From: Flaccisagitta enflata
Taxonomy: Eukaryota > Chaetognatha > Sagittoidea > Aphragmophora
Length of the DNA stretch: 64,000 nt
Reading direction: 5' to 3'
NCBI GenBank assembly: GCA_965153355.1
Contig: OZ231127.1
Span: 9,734,001-9,798,000, forward strand
Shown here one piece after another: positions 21,220-33,281 of this stretch (the first letter of the stretch is position 1; every line of letters begins with the position of its first letter). The position numbers and the translations under genes were made by a program. Under the pieces are notes generated by a model that saw only the letters and a program-made list of their open reading frames with translations, had not been told where the DNA came from and made no database searches.

Positions 21220-21297
21220 TGTCAGTTTTCATAATTTTCTACTCGGGTCACAATAGTACACTTATAATTGGGGAGCTTGATAGGGGTTATTATAAGT

Positions 21298-21427
21298 AAG
21301 GATGTGGAAACGGTCAATTTTGGTGCCGCTTCCACCGCTTCCGCTTCCGCTTTCATTTTGTAGTACGAATACTAGAAGCTATCCCATCCTCTAAAACGGG
21401 AGCGGTCAATCGCTTCCACATCCCTAG
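21298..21427. mobile_element. 130-bp hAT-type MITE
   Basis: Inverted ends GGATGTGGAA / TTCCACATCC and an 8-bp direct flank TTATAAGT at 21290-21297 and 21428-21435. Eight-base duplications and (T)AGGGATG-like ends are typical of hAT elements. Confidence 0.75.
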
Positions 21428-21578
21428 TTATAAGTCTTAAAAACGTGTTTTCCGAATATTGGCGTAACAGCATTGATAGAAAAAAAATATTATCCCAATT
21501 TTCATATTCTACATGAAAAGGAAGCGAATGATTTCCGAGTCTTTGGTTGCATTTTTCGAGTCTGTCGTCGCAATTTTT

Positions 21579-21660
<82 letters not shown>
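21579..21660. repeat. (TG)n microsatellite
   Basis: Pure TG run. Confidence 0.97.
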
Positions 21661-21661
<1 letters not shown>

Positions 21662-21807
21662 AACTGTGTGTGTGAGCAATTGTGTCCACTGACGTGAATG
21701 TTGAGAGGTGGAAAAAGAAGATTCGAAGGAAGTTTCGAAGCGAAGATGCACCGTTTATCTGCTCCCTCATCTGTCACATTTTGGAATCTGAGTTACAATT
21801 ACAACAG

Positions 21808-21811
<4 letters not shown>

Positions 21812-21873
<62 letters not shown>
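21812..21873. repeat. (CT)n microsatellite
   Basis: Pure CT run. Confidence 0.97.
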
Positions 21874-21876
<3 letters not shown>

Positions 21877-21890
21877 TGCACGATTTCATC

Positions 21891-22050
21891 TTTTTTAGTT
21901 GCGGACACGCAGCTCTATAAGAGGCTTTGTCCATCCGTTGGTCTGTCCATCAGTCTGTCGGTCCGTGAGCACGGGTCGAAAAGTGGGAAAACGCGCATAT
22001 CCGCCCCTGCCCACCCGTCCGCAACTGGTGGCCGTGTATCCGGCCTTGTT
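21891..22050 (+). mobile_element. family A hairpin-ended element (variant ends)
   Basis: TTTTTAGTTGCGGACACGCAGCT at the left, GTCCGCAACT and GTGTATCCGGCCTTGTT at the right. The end motif AGTTGCGGAC is exactly complementary to its own subterminal GTCCGCAACT. A second, truncated left end (AGTTGTGGACAAGCAACT) follows at 22051-22110. Confidence 0.8.
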
Positions 22051-22189
22051 AGTTGTGGACAAGCAACTCTATAAGAGGCTTGGTCGGTCCGTCGATCCAT
22101 GTGTGGGGGTTGGGTGGATTCAGGCTGGATGCCCGCTATGTTTGTTCTGCTTTGCCATACTGCTCCCTCGCTCCATTCACTGGCTTTTG

Positions 22190-23350
22190 CTCACTCAATA
22201 TCCGAGTCAGTGGTCAGTCCGTGTCTGTGGTCTCAATATCCGAGTCTGTGGTCTCACTTTGGAGTCTGTGGTCTTGTTTTCTGAGTCTGTGGTCTTGTTT
22301 CTGAGTCCAGTTTCGTTCCCGAGTCTGTGGTCTCAATTTCCCAGTCTGTGGTCTCGATTTCCCAGTCTGTGGTCTCGATTTCCCAGTCTGGTCTCGATTC
22401 CGAGTTGGTCTCGATTTCCGAGTCTGTGGTCTCAATCTCAGTCTGTGGTCGCAATTTGAGTCTGTGGTCGCAATTTCCGAGTCTGTGGTCTCAATTTTTG
22501 TATGTGGTCTTAATTTCCGAGTCTGTGGGGGCAATTTTGGGGTCTGTGGGGCGAGTATCCGGTCTGTGGGGGCTTTCCGAATCTGTGGGCGCAATTTCTG
22601 AGTCTGTGGGCGCAATTTAGCTCAGGGAGCAATTATCGGTCTAGGCCCGATTTACGATTGGTGAGCGGATTTACTGAGTGTGGCGCAATTACGAGTCTGT
22701 AGGCGCAATTTACAAGTCTGTCGCAATTATCGAATCTGTGGGCGCAATTTCCGAGTCTATGGTCACAATTTCCGAGTCTGTAGGCGCGTTTTAGTCTCTG
22801 TAGTCTCTGGGTTGATTTAGGTGTGGTGTGGTTTGGCAGTCTGTGGGGTGTGATTTAGAGTCTGTGGGTGTGATTTCCAGTCTGTATGCATTTTTTGAGT
22901 CTGTGGGCGAATTTCAAGGCTGGGCGCAGATTTGAAGTGTGTGGGGCGATTTCCTGAGTGTGTGGGCGATTTCTGAGTCTGTGTGGGCGATTTCCGAGTC
23001 TGTGGGGGCAATTTTCAACTATATGGGGGCAATTTCTGAATTTGTGGGGGCGATTTCTGAGTCTGAGGGGGCGATTTCCGAGTCTGTTGGGGCGATTTCC
23101 AAATCTGTGGGCGCAATTTCTGAGTCTGTGGGTGCAATTTCCGAGTCTGTGGGCACAATTTACGAGTCTGTGGGCGCATTTTACGAGTCTGTGGGCGCAA
23201 TTTACGAGTCTGTGGGCACAATTTACGAGTCTGTGGCCACGATTTACGAGTTCGTGGGCGTAATTTTCGAGTGTGTGGGCGTAATTTACGGGTCTGTGGG
23301 CGCGATTTCCGAGTCTGTGGTCTCGGTTTTCGAGTCTGTGGTCACAATAG
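22190..23350. repeat. about 21-bp minisatellite (TTCCGAGTCTGTGGGCGCAA)
   Basis: About 1.16 kb of imperfect units, with GTGGTCTCAATT, GTGGGCGCAATT and GTGGGGGCGATT subtypes clustered along the array. Long frames on both strands are artefacts of the period. Confidence 0.9.
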
Positions 23351-23473
23351 CCAAAGCTTTTTGAGAAAATAATATTCATTACCAGTAAAGGCGGCTCTCG
23401 CCGACCGGAAAAAAATCGTAAAACTGTTTTTGTTTTTTTTCGTTCCTTCTTTCTCCTCATTGTATTCTCGCGC

Positions 23474-23476
<3 letters not shown>

Positions 23477-23531
<55 letters not shown>
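23477..23531. repeat. (TG)n microsatellite
   Basis: Pure run immediately before the polypyrimidine block. Confidence 0.97.
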
Positions 23532-23533
<2 letters not shown>

Positions 23534-23542
23534 ATGTATGTG

Positions 23543-24537
23543 TCTCACCCTCCCTCCCTCTCTCTCCCCCCCTCTCCCTTTCTTCCTCCCTCCCTCCCTA
23601 TTTCCCTCCCTCTCCCTCCCTCACTCTCTCTCCCTCCCCCAATCCCTTTCTTCTCCCTCCCTCTCCCTCCCTCTCCCTCTCCTCTCTCTCCTCTCCCTCT
23701 CTCCCTCTCTCCCCTCCCTCTTCCTCCCTCCCTCCCTCTCCCTCCCTCCCTCTCTCTCCCTCCTTCTCCCTCCCTCTTCCTCCTCTTCCTTCCTCCCTTC
23801 CTCCCTCTCTCCCTTCCTCCCTCTCCCTCCTCCTCCCTCTCCCTCCAACCCTCTCCCTCCCTCCTTCCCTCCCTCTCTCCCTACCTCTTTCCCTCCGTCC
23901 CTCCCTCCCTCTCTTCCTCCCCATCCCTCTTTCCCTCTCCCTCCCCCTCACCCTCCTTCCCTCTCCCTCCCTCTCCATCCCCCTCTCTCCCTCCCTCTCT
24001 CTCCCTCTCCCTCCGTCCCCCTCTCACTTTCTTCCTCCCTCCTTCACTCCCTCTCTCCCTCCTCCTCTCTCTCTCTCCTTCTCCCTTTCCCTCCTTCTCT
24101 TTCCCTCCTCCCTCTCCCTCAAACCCTCTCCCTCCCTCCTTCTCTCCCTCTCTCCCTCCCTCTCTCCTTCCATCCCTCCCTCCCTCTCTCCCTCCCTCTC
24201 TTCCTCCTCTCTCTCTCTCCTCTTTCTCTCCCTCCCTCTCCTCTCCCTCTCTCTCTCCCTCTCTCCTCTCCCTCATCCCCTCTCACTATCTTCCTCCCTC
24301 CCTCCTTCATCTTCTCCCTCCTCCTCTCCCTCCTCTCTCTCTCCCTCTCCCTCCCTTCCCTCTTTCCTTCCCTCTTCCTCCCTCCCTCTCTCTCCCTCTT
24401 TTCGTCCCTCCCTCTCCCTCCCTCGCTCCCTCTCCCTCCTTCCCTTCCCTATCCCTCCCTCTCCCTCCCTCCTCCTCCCTCTCCCTCCCACGCTCTCCCT
24501 CCCTCCCTCCCTCATCCTCCCTCCCTATGCCCTCTGC
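23543..24537. repeat. 1-kb polypyrimidine block (CCCTCT/CCTCCCT)n
   Basis: Almost pure C/T on the + strand for about 1 kb. All six frames stay open for long stretches; none is a gene. Such mirror-rich purine/pyrimidine tracts can form triplex DNA. Confidence 0.95.
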
Positions 24538-26070
24538 TCTACTCATTTTTAATGTTACTTAGGGCCAAAAATTGAGATCAATAAAAAATATTGATCTTCG
24601 AGAAAAATGCGGAAAATGTGAAAAAATAAAAAAAGATTAAAAAATTCATAGCGCCTGAAGTATTGGTCCCACAGTGCCCTGCTTTTTTCCAGAAGGTGTA
24701 AAAAAGTGCCCTCTTTCACCCTGTACCAATTTCAACCCCAGCCTCGGGTGAGCCTAGTTCTGACTCAACTTCCTCAAATTGTCCCAAGCGAAAAAGGGAA
24801 ACATTAATTCCTAACCCGGAACTCAAAAAATCGAAAAACGTTTTTCGATTTTTTTCCCAATTACTTTCATATTCTTCATGAAAAGAGGATTTGAATGATA
24901 TGCTGAAACATATACTTTATCAATCATTATCTTAAAAAATGGTGCAGGAAGGAAAAATCTTCTTTTGATCAGTATTCGTAACAGCCGCAATTCTGCACCG
25001 CTGAAACAAGACAACAACCATGATGAATTTTCGCTGAATTAATTTTTTTAACTTATGCGAGGCTGGCGGCGTCGATCGGGTGAGCCGATTTGGACGCGGC
25101 CAACGGCGTTCGATCACAAATTTTACAAAGTTTTTCCTATAAAAACTTATAAATCATAACGCCATATTAAGAGGCGTTTTTATTTGTTTATAATCAATTA
25201 AATATGATGAAATTGACATAGCTGATATATACTGTTTGAACACCGCTATTTCATGACAGTTATTGGCCTCTCCGTGATCTATATGAATAGTTAGTAATTG
25301 ATATAGGATAATTTGATCATATAAATGACATAAACCAATTATTTCATGTTCCATATACATAGAAAAATATAAAACTAAGCGATTTTTGACAAAAAATAAA
25401 TTTGACGTTGTCGGTTTCACTCTCCCTCGCTATCTTAAGCATTTTTTAGTTAAAAACTATATTCCTAGCTTTCAAAAGTATGAAAAATATAAAAAAAACT
25501 AATTATTTTTCACTATCTTTAGTTATTTTTAAGCTCTTATCCACAAATTATCTTATAAAACTAGTTGGTTTATATCTAAGCATCTGTATCTCAATATCAT
25601 TTGTACACTTTTTATAATTTTCAAGTTTTTTAAAGAAGTATTTGTGAAAATAAGCTAGAAAACAGTAATTTGCTTGTTTAAACTAATTTTTCTCAGCTCT
25701 TATCTGTAAAGTAACCCTTCAAACTTACTAGAGAAGTAAGAGCATTTTTACAGCAACTACAGTTGAGCTTCACTAGATCGCACCCGCCGACAAGGCATTC
25801 AACTTATCGTCCCACGAGAGATTCTGTAGTTAATTTTATATTGGCAATAAGGCAGCTTCACTATAAGGCATAGTTTTGCTCAGTCGTTTAAAATGTGCTC
25901 AATTATATTGCCATACTTTTTAGATATTTTTTGAACTCCTGGAAGCTACAAGTTTAATTTTTACAAAAAAAAAAGATGAAAAAATGCTTTCTTTTAGCTT
26001 TAAATTCTATATTTCTAATCAGATTTTTTACTTTTGCCATTGATTTGAAGCTAATTCATTAAAAAACACA
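24538..26070. other. AT-rich intergenic DNA
   Basis: No gene supported. About 25750-25900 carries an old repeat (CAGTTGAGCTTCACTAGATC, GGCAATAAGGCAGCTTCACT) that has a diverged relative at 42610-42780. Confidence 0.5.
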
Positions 26071-26280
26071 TTTCCCCAGGTTAGAAGTCTTGACCAATTT
26101 TTTCAACCTAGGGTTTGTTCCTGAACGCCGTGCATCGTCGTTCTTTATCAGCAGCGTCGTGGTTCTTCTTTGGCATCATCGCTGTTCTTCTCCTTTAATG
26201 CTGTCTTTTCCTTCATTGGTAGTCTTTGTCGTTTTACTACTTTGCCGCTCTGGAACGTATCATCATAAAGAATACCAGTA
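26070..26280 (-). repeat. pyrimidine-rich interspersed repeat, inverted copy
   Basis: Counterpart of 16440-16830 in opposite orientation (CAACCTAGGGTTTGTTCC followed by TGAACGCCGTG). Confidence 0.55.
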
Positions 26281-26607
26281 AGGTGTACAAATCAAGTAAT
26301 TTCTGATGTCAAACTGAGGCTTTTGGGGTGGTTGCTGGGTGGTTAGAGGCTGGGTATGGGAATTTTCTTTAGCTGGGTCTGATCTGGGTCACAGTGGGGC
26401 ATTGATTTTGGCAGCAGTGACGCGAAATACGCCCCTAAACACAAAAAAATAAAGTGTCACAGACCAATTGACCTACCAATGGACAGAGCGGGTCATAAAG
26501 TTGCGTGCAAGCGACAAAAAAAGAGTGAAAGAAAATGACAAAAAGAACAAGGCTGGATTCTCGGCAGGACATTCGCGGACAGTTAGGCAGGGGCACTAAC
26601 GTATTTC

Positions 26608-26764
26608 AACCAGGCCGTATACACGGCAGCATTAGTCGCGAACGGGTGGGCATAGCGGAAAACCTCAAAAAGTGACTATGTTACGGATCGACGGACCGAC
26701 CGACGGACCGACCGACCGACCGACCGAAAAGTGGCTTATAGAGTCGCGTGTCCGCGACTAAAAA
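26608..26764 (-). mobile_element. family A hairpin-ended element
   Basis: AGGCCGTATACACGGCAGCA end, AGTCGCGAACGGGTGGGC block, CCGA run, then AGAGTCGCGTGTCCGCGACT followed by AAAAA. A further right-end remnant lies at 26770-26815. Confidence 0.75.
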
Positions 26765-26815
26765 TGTACTGACCGACCGACGCGACACGGCAAGGTGTAG
26801 AGTCGCGTATTTCGT

Positions 26816-28041
<1,226 letters not shown>

Positions 28042-28239
28042 ATTTTTATTCCTTTAAGGGGTAGTTTTGATAATGAAGAAGGTCGTGGCACAAGTGCACA
28101 ACATAAACATATGAAAAAAAAAGCAAACATGTGAACTTATGAACATGTGAACAAAAGATAAGCTAATTTCTAGAGACGATGTTGTAAAGAGTCGAGGATC
28201 AACTTTTTTGGACAAAATTACTACTCCACACCAAGGCCA

Positions 28240-28497
28240 GGGCGTGTTTCTAGTGAAGATGAAAAAAACGTTTGTTCCTGTTACATTGTGAACACATATT
28301 TAAGAATTTCAACTGTCCCACAAGGGAGTAAGCATAGTGAGTGAGCGAACCTGTGAACAGAGCTAGCGAACGGAGTGAGCGAGCGAAGTAAGCATAGTGG
28401 AGGGGAGCGCTGCGTAGCGAGTTAGCGGAGTGAGCGGTGCGAGCGTAGCAAGCGACCAAGTGGCCCTTTAAAAACGCGATTGTCTGTGGCTAGAAAC
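28240..28497. mobile_element. 258-bp MITE with GAGCGA-rich core
   Basis: Ends AGGGCGTGTTTCTAG and CTAGAAACGTGCCCT form 15-bp inverted repeats with two mismatches. The core is an imperfect GTGAGCGAGCGAA array with AAAACGCG near the right end. Related to 7706-7976. No clear target duplication. Confidence 0.65.
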
Positions 28498-30470
28498 GTG
28501 CCCTATGTTATGGACAAGAGCTTTTGGAGCTCCCTATGTTATTAATGGTTTGACTCCAGGCGTTGAATTTGCAATGGCTGTTCAACAGGTATTAACCCTG
28601 GTGCAGACTTCTTTTTGTCGCTCTCGGTTATTTGTTGCCCCCTTAAGTTACATCATGAACATTGAATATTACTTAAATGGATACGAATTACTATCACTCT
28701 GGTCCAAAAGGAATCCAAGAGTTTAAAATGTCTGTTAGGGCATCGTGGAAATTCTCGCCAAGGTAGCAGTTTCTTTTTTTTTTCATGTTCATGCAAACAA
28801 AGAAAAAGACAAGAAATTTCTATAACTTGTTCTTCACTACGAATTGCTATTCTTTTTTTATCCGCTTAGGTTTACAAAACACTTAATGCTGTAAACAATA
28901 TTATTGCAAAGCACATCATCCTGGTTGAAAATGGACATCAGCGCCTTACTCGACTTACTGCTCCATAACTTCCGACAAGGTTTTAACAATTCTTAAGTCA
29001 TTTTAGGTTCTATTGAGACGGCGAGCATTTGATGGCAACACATAGTGTTTCAACCCATTTTTTCAACTAAAGTTGACTAGTAATGATGTCACAAATACTT
29101 TCATGAGACAAATTTTCTCCAGAAAAACTGAAAAGAACCTTTAACTCGGCAAAAAAAAATAAGAGTTTTAGTGAAATTTTGCAAACATTCTTTATTTTTT
29201 GCTGCTGTGAAAATCATAACACTCACAAATGCAGAGAAATTTTGCATTTTCAAAAACATAATCATAATCATTATCAATTTTGGAAGGCAGCTAGGTTCTT
29301 AATTTTTGCGTTTTTTCATTTTCTATGCAAATCTAAAATTTTCCCAAGCCTCCTATCAGTGAACAAATATTGAATTTTGAATATTCTATCGTTAATGTAT
29401 TTAGTTAATGATAGCTCCACTTGCTCTTTTTTGTAATGAAATACCAAGACTGTTATACTTCAATGATTTTTTCACATTATTTTTTATTTTCATCGTCATA
29501 GAATTTTTTTTATTTTGACCCCTGTTGACACTAAATCTTGGCAACGGATGCTCGCCGTCTTTAGTCAATATGGTCAATTTGGTCATTTAAGTCATTTGGC
29601 GTTATTTCATGTCTTTTTAAGTCATTTCAAGTCATTTGAAGTCATCTAACATCTGTATCACAATTATTGAAAAAAACTTTAAAAAGACAGCATTTGTTCA
29701 GCTTTTATCTGCTTCATACACTGATTGGGTCAAATTTAAATAAGTTAATATATATGAGGAGGCATTTTATCTTTGATTTCACCAGTTTCAATTGTTTAAA
29801 ATTACCTAACTAACAAAAAATTACACCTTAAAGGATGGCTATAGTTCTCGAATTTTGATTCTTATCATTACATTTCATATATTCTTTACATTTCATATAT
29901 TTATTCAATCTGATTGAAATTCATGACCAAATTGAAGGGCTTTTCAAAAGCTATGAAATGGCGCAATCCGTATGTCTGAAACTGGTTTTCTTCAGAAAAG
30001 ATATGCATTTGAAAACAAGGGGTCTAATTTGGTAATTTTGGAGCTGTTTTTATGGGGGACCCTGTCACAATCTATGGCATATCTTGACATAGCCTATATC
30101 AATTTGAATGAAATTCATGAGCAATATAAAGTACTCTTTATGCTTTAGCAAATGGTAAAATCCATTCCAGTCCAAATGCCTTGGTTTAGATATGGAAGCA
30201 TCAAAATCTTTTTTCAATAATTGTGTCACAGGTGTTATAATCATTTTGAGTCAGTTTAAGTCATCCAAAGTTATTTATGTCCCGCACGCGGCTTATAGGT
30301 GTTGGCCTTGTTATTAAAAATAACATCAACCAACAAGGAATGTAAGGGTGTTATAGGCTTCCCTCTCGGATCCATAAAAGCAGGATTTATTGGTACACTC
30401 TTCTCTTTGACTAAGAACCTTGTTCAGAAGAATATTGAGGTCCAGATGTGAAAAAAACAACCATCCTAAG
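28498..30470. other. AT-rich intergenic DNA with degenerate foldback
   Basis: No gene supported. 29165-29370 is an interspersed repeat shared with 13925-14130. About 29573-30275 behaves as an old foldback: GTATCACAATTATTGAAAAA at 29657 and its diverged inverse near 30210, each next to a CATTTAAGT-type short repeat. Confidence 0.5.
29165..29370 (+). repeat. interspersed repeat, copy 2 (about 200 bp)
   Basis: Reverse-complement relative of 13925-14130, ending CCTATCAGTGAAC. Confidence 0.6.
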
Positions 30471-30517
30471 GACACCGTCAGCCTTGCAACAGGGAAATTA
30501 TTAGAGGATTCTCCCTT

Positions 30518-31025
30518 TTTGGGCAGCGGCCCCTAAGGGCCGATGTCCTGTAGGACACAGGGGTGAATTTCCAGACATTTGTCCGTACGTCCATCTGTCC
30601 CCCCCTGAGGCCCCTCTCAGGCCCAAAATCAGTCCTCTCAGGCACAGAAATCAGCCCTCTCAGGCCTACAATCAGCCATTTCACGTTCAAATAAACTATC
30701 TCAAGCCCAAAATCAGCCGACTATGGTCCAAAATCAGCCCTCTCAGACACCAAATAAGCCCTCTAAGGCCCAAAAATCAGCCCTCTTGGGCCCATAATCA
30801 ACCCTCTCAGAATCAAATCAAATTTGCTCTCTCAAGCCCAAAATCAGCCCATTAAGGCCCTAAATCAGCCTAGTCAGTCCAAAATCAACCATTTCAGCCC
30901 TTGAAATAACCCTTATCCCTGATCTCATTACTGTGCTTCTATCAATCAAATCAGCTCATAAATGTGTCTTCTTAGGACGTCTGGAAAATCACCCCTGTGT
31001 CCCATTGGGGCCGCTGCCCTGCTCT
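30518..31025. mobile_element. foldback element with minisatellite core (GGGCAGCGGCC family)
   Basis: Left arm GGGCAGCGGCCCCTAAGG...GACACAGGGGTGAATTTCC and right arm GGAAAATCACCCCTGTGTCC...GGGGCCGCTGCCC are inverted. The core (30600-30910) is a roughly 22-bp array, AAAATCAGCCCTCTCAGGCC. Confidence 0.75.
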
Positions 31026-31049
31026 CACTCCACTTCTTCAGCTGATCGC

Positions 31050-31385
31050 TCCAAGCAGGGCATTGGCTACCGCTGATGGTGTGCGATCCTTGGATGACCA
31101 GTTTGGACCTATGCCTTCACACATAAGGGAAATTTCTACTTCTTCTCCTCCTCCTTCCGTCCATCCCCTTTGAAGCTCCTTTCCCAGCCATGAGGCCCAA
31201 GTTCTAGTTTTAAGGCTCAAATTGTAGCCTCAAGGCTCAAATTACAGCCTTGAGGCTCAAATCCCAGCCTTGAGGCTCAAATACTAGCCTCAAAGCTCAA
31301 TTTCCAGCTTCAAGGCTCGAATCCCAGTCTTTAGGCTCAAATCCCAGCCTTGAAGCTCAAATCCTAGCCTAGTGCCCCAAGACTT
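31050..31385. repeat. foldback fragment plus 21-bp minisatellite (GAGGCTCAAATCCCAGCCTT)
   Basis: Starts with GCAGGGCATTGGCTACCGCT and a segment CCTATGCCTTCACACATA shared with 41907-42512 and 56350-56680, then about 10 units of the array. Confidence 0.7.
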
Positions 31386-31586
31386 ACTGAGCATAGGTTA
31401 ATGTGATTTTAGTTCTCATTTCCATTCAAATTCAATTGGCGCTCAGAGTTCGGTAACCAGATAAATGAACATTCCTGTACGAGCTGGCGATTAGAAAAAT
31501 AAGAACATCCCAAGAACAAATTGAGCCTTAAATCGCCCTAGAAAAAACCATATCGACCCTCAGAAGAAATGACAAGTTCCTATAAA

Positions 31587-31712
31587 AACAAGGCCAAGTA
31601 GGCCAAGAAGGTGCGACGTGTGGATCGTCGAACGAATGCGTTACCCGACAGACCGAAAGACCAACAGACCAACGGACACAGCCAGTTATAGAGGTGCTTT
31701 GTCGCACCTAAA
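31587..31712 (-). mobile_element. family B hairpin-ended element
   Basis: AACAAGGCCAAGTAGGCCAA end, AAGGTGCGAC, CGTGTGGATCGTCG block, ACCAACAGACC run, and hairpin end AGGTGCTTTGTCGCACCTAA. Confidence 0.8.
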
Positions 31713-31767
31713 GTATACCAACCAAAGCAGACCCGTGAGAGTCCTTAATAAATGGTTGCTATCCCAA

Positions 31768-31891
31768 CAACAAGGCCAAGTAGGCCAATAAGGTGCGACG
31801 TGTGGATCGTCGAACGAATGCGTTACCCAACCAACCAACCGACCAACCGACGGACACAGCCAGTTATAGAGGTGCTTTGTCGCACCTAAAA
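31768..31891 (-). mobile_element. family B hairpin-ended element
   Basis: Near-identical to the copy at 31587-31712 and in the same orientation 56 bp away; the internal ACC/GACC run differs in length. Confidence 0.8.
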
Positions 31892-31949
31892 ACGTCAACG
31901 TATATACCTCGTTGCGTTTAAGCTTGCATACCTCACTAGTATTAACCAG

Positions 31950-32275
31950 GACTCTTGATTTTGGAGCAGCGAGCAGCGCCGCCTCTCGGCAGGGAAAGGG
32001 AGATGTCGGCAGGTCCCAAAGATGGAAGAAGAAGGAGAAGGAGAAGGAGGAGGAGGAGAAGAAGAAGAAGAAGAAGAAGAAGAAGAAGAAGAAGAAGAAG
32101 AAGAAGAAGAAGAAGAAGAAGAAGAAGAAGAAAAATAGAAAGAAAAAGAAGAAGAAGAAGAAGAAGAAGAAGAAGAAGAAGAAGAAGAAGAAGAAGAAGA
32201 AGAAGAAGGAGAAGTAGAAAAAGAAGAAGAAGAGGAAGAAGAGGAAGACAGAAAAGAAAAAGAAGATTGAAATGG
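31950..32275. repeat. 64-bp module followed by (GAA)n
   Basis: The module TTGATTTTGGAGCAGCGAGC...CGGCAGGTCCC recurs at 34561-34624, where it is followed by a (GAGAAC)n run. Here the microsatellite is about 210 bp of GAA/GAG; long Lys/Arg/Phe frames are artefacts. Confidence 0.85.
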
Positions 32276-33281
32276 AAATGATGTTAATTGCGGTCAGCAT
32301 TCATATCATTTGCATATTGTAGTTTTATGACGACTGCTCTTATGTAGCTCAGTTGATTCGTAAGATTATCAGTTTGAATTAAAAATATAATATGAACTCA
32401 ATCCTTTATGTTGTGAACTTAAAAAAGGAAAATTTTAATAGCATGGAAAACTTGTTCACATTGTCATGTGTTTCATGTAGCCAACCGCCAAAAAGTGGAT
32501 TTTGATGATACAACTATTGAAAAAAACCGCAAGTCTGCGAAATAACATCTTTCGTTCTTCCCCTTGGAAAGTGCCATGGCGGAGGCCAATGAACACCAAG
32601 CGACTAGCAGGGATTTGTGGGTTGTGGCCAACAACAAGTCATCTAATTACGTTGTAGTTGTGAACTTTGGATGTGGTGGGCAAATCCCTCTATCATTCAC
32701 TGACCCCTCACTCTTAAGTTAAGTCGGCAACGTCCAGGGGATGATTTTTGCTTGTCGGCAGTAATGAACAATCAAGAGGCCTGGTATTAACAACGCGAAA
32801 AAAAATCTAAGGTAATGACAATGAATTTAAGGTAATGACACGTGTGAAACGGGAGAATGCCTTTCTCATGACAAGATTTACAAATGGAAAAGCAGTGAAA
32901 ACAGCGCCATTGTAGAGGTAAGGGGCTTTCATGTGTTCACGACTCAAAGTCATGCAATACTCAATACTCAATAGTTTTCCCCATTTGAATGATAAGCGTT
33001 TTTTTATTTTGCCTTTGAATTTAATGAAGATAGATATCACAGATATGGTATGTACTTCGCGAAAAAAGACTAAGCTTTGTATTCGTCATTAAAACGTTTT
33101 TCTATTTATGCAAGTGCACAAACGAATTCGGTGATGTCTTAAACCCAAACTAAGGCTATTTCCAGACGAAAAAGAATTGAAATACCAGATTTGCGCGTAG
33201 TAATCGTCTTCAATCCAATTACCTTCTTCTGTCTTATCACTCTTCATCCATTTATTCAATATCAATTCATTTTGTCCACAG
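32276..33281. other. region upstream of membrane-protein exons
   Basis: One small ORF at 32576-32722 (48 aa, MAEANEHQATSRDLWVV...) has a good Kozak context but no domain and no phase-compatible donor to the exon at 33282. It might be a separate or 5' exon; not called as a gene. Confidence 0.35.

Noticed and set aside
21473-21777. Cys-Val and His-Thr repeat frames
   Set aside because: (TG)n microsatellite artefacts.
23430-24575. Very long overlapping frames (up to about 380 codons) rich in Ser, Pro, Leu or Arg, Glu, Gly
   Set aside because: They come from the polypyrimidine block, where stop codons cannot occur in most frames.
31686-32300. Long poly-Phe and poly-Lys/Arg frames
   Set aside because: Produced by the (GAA)n microsatellite.
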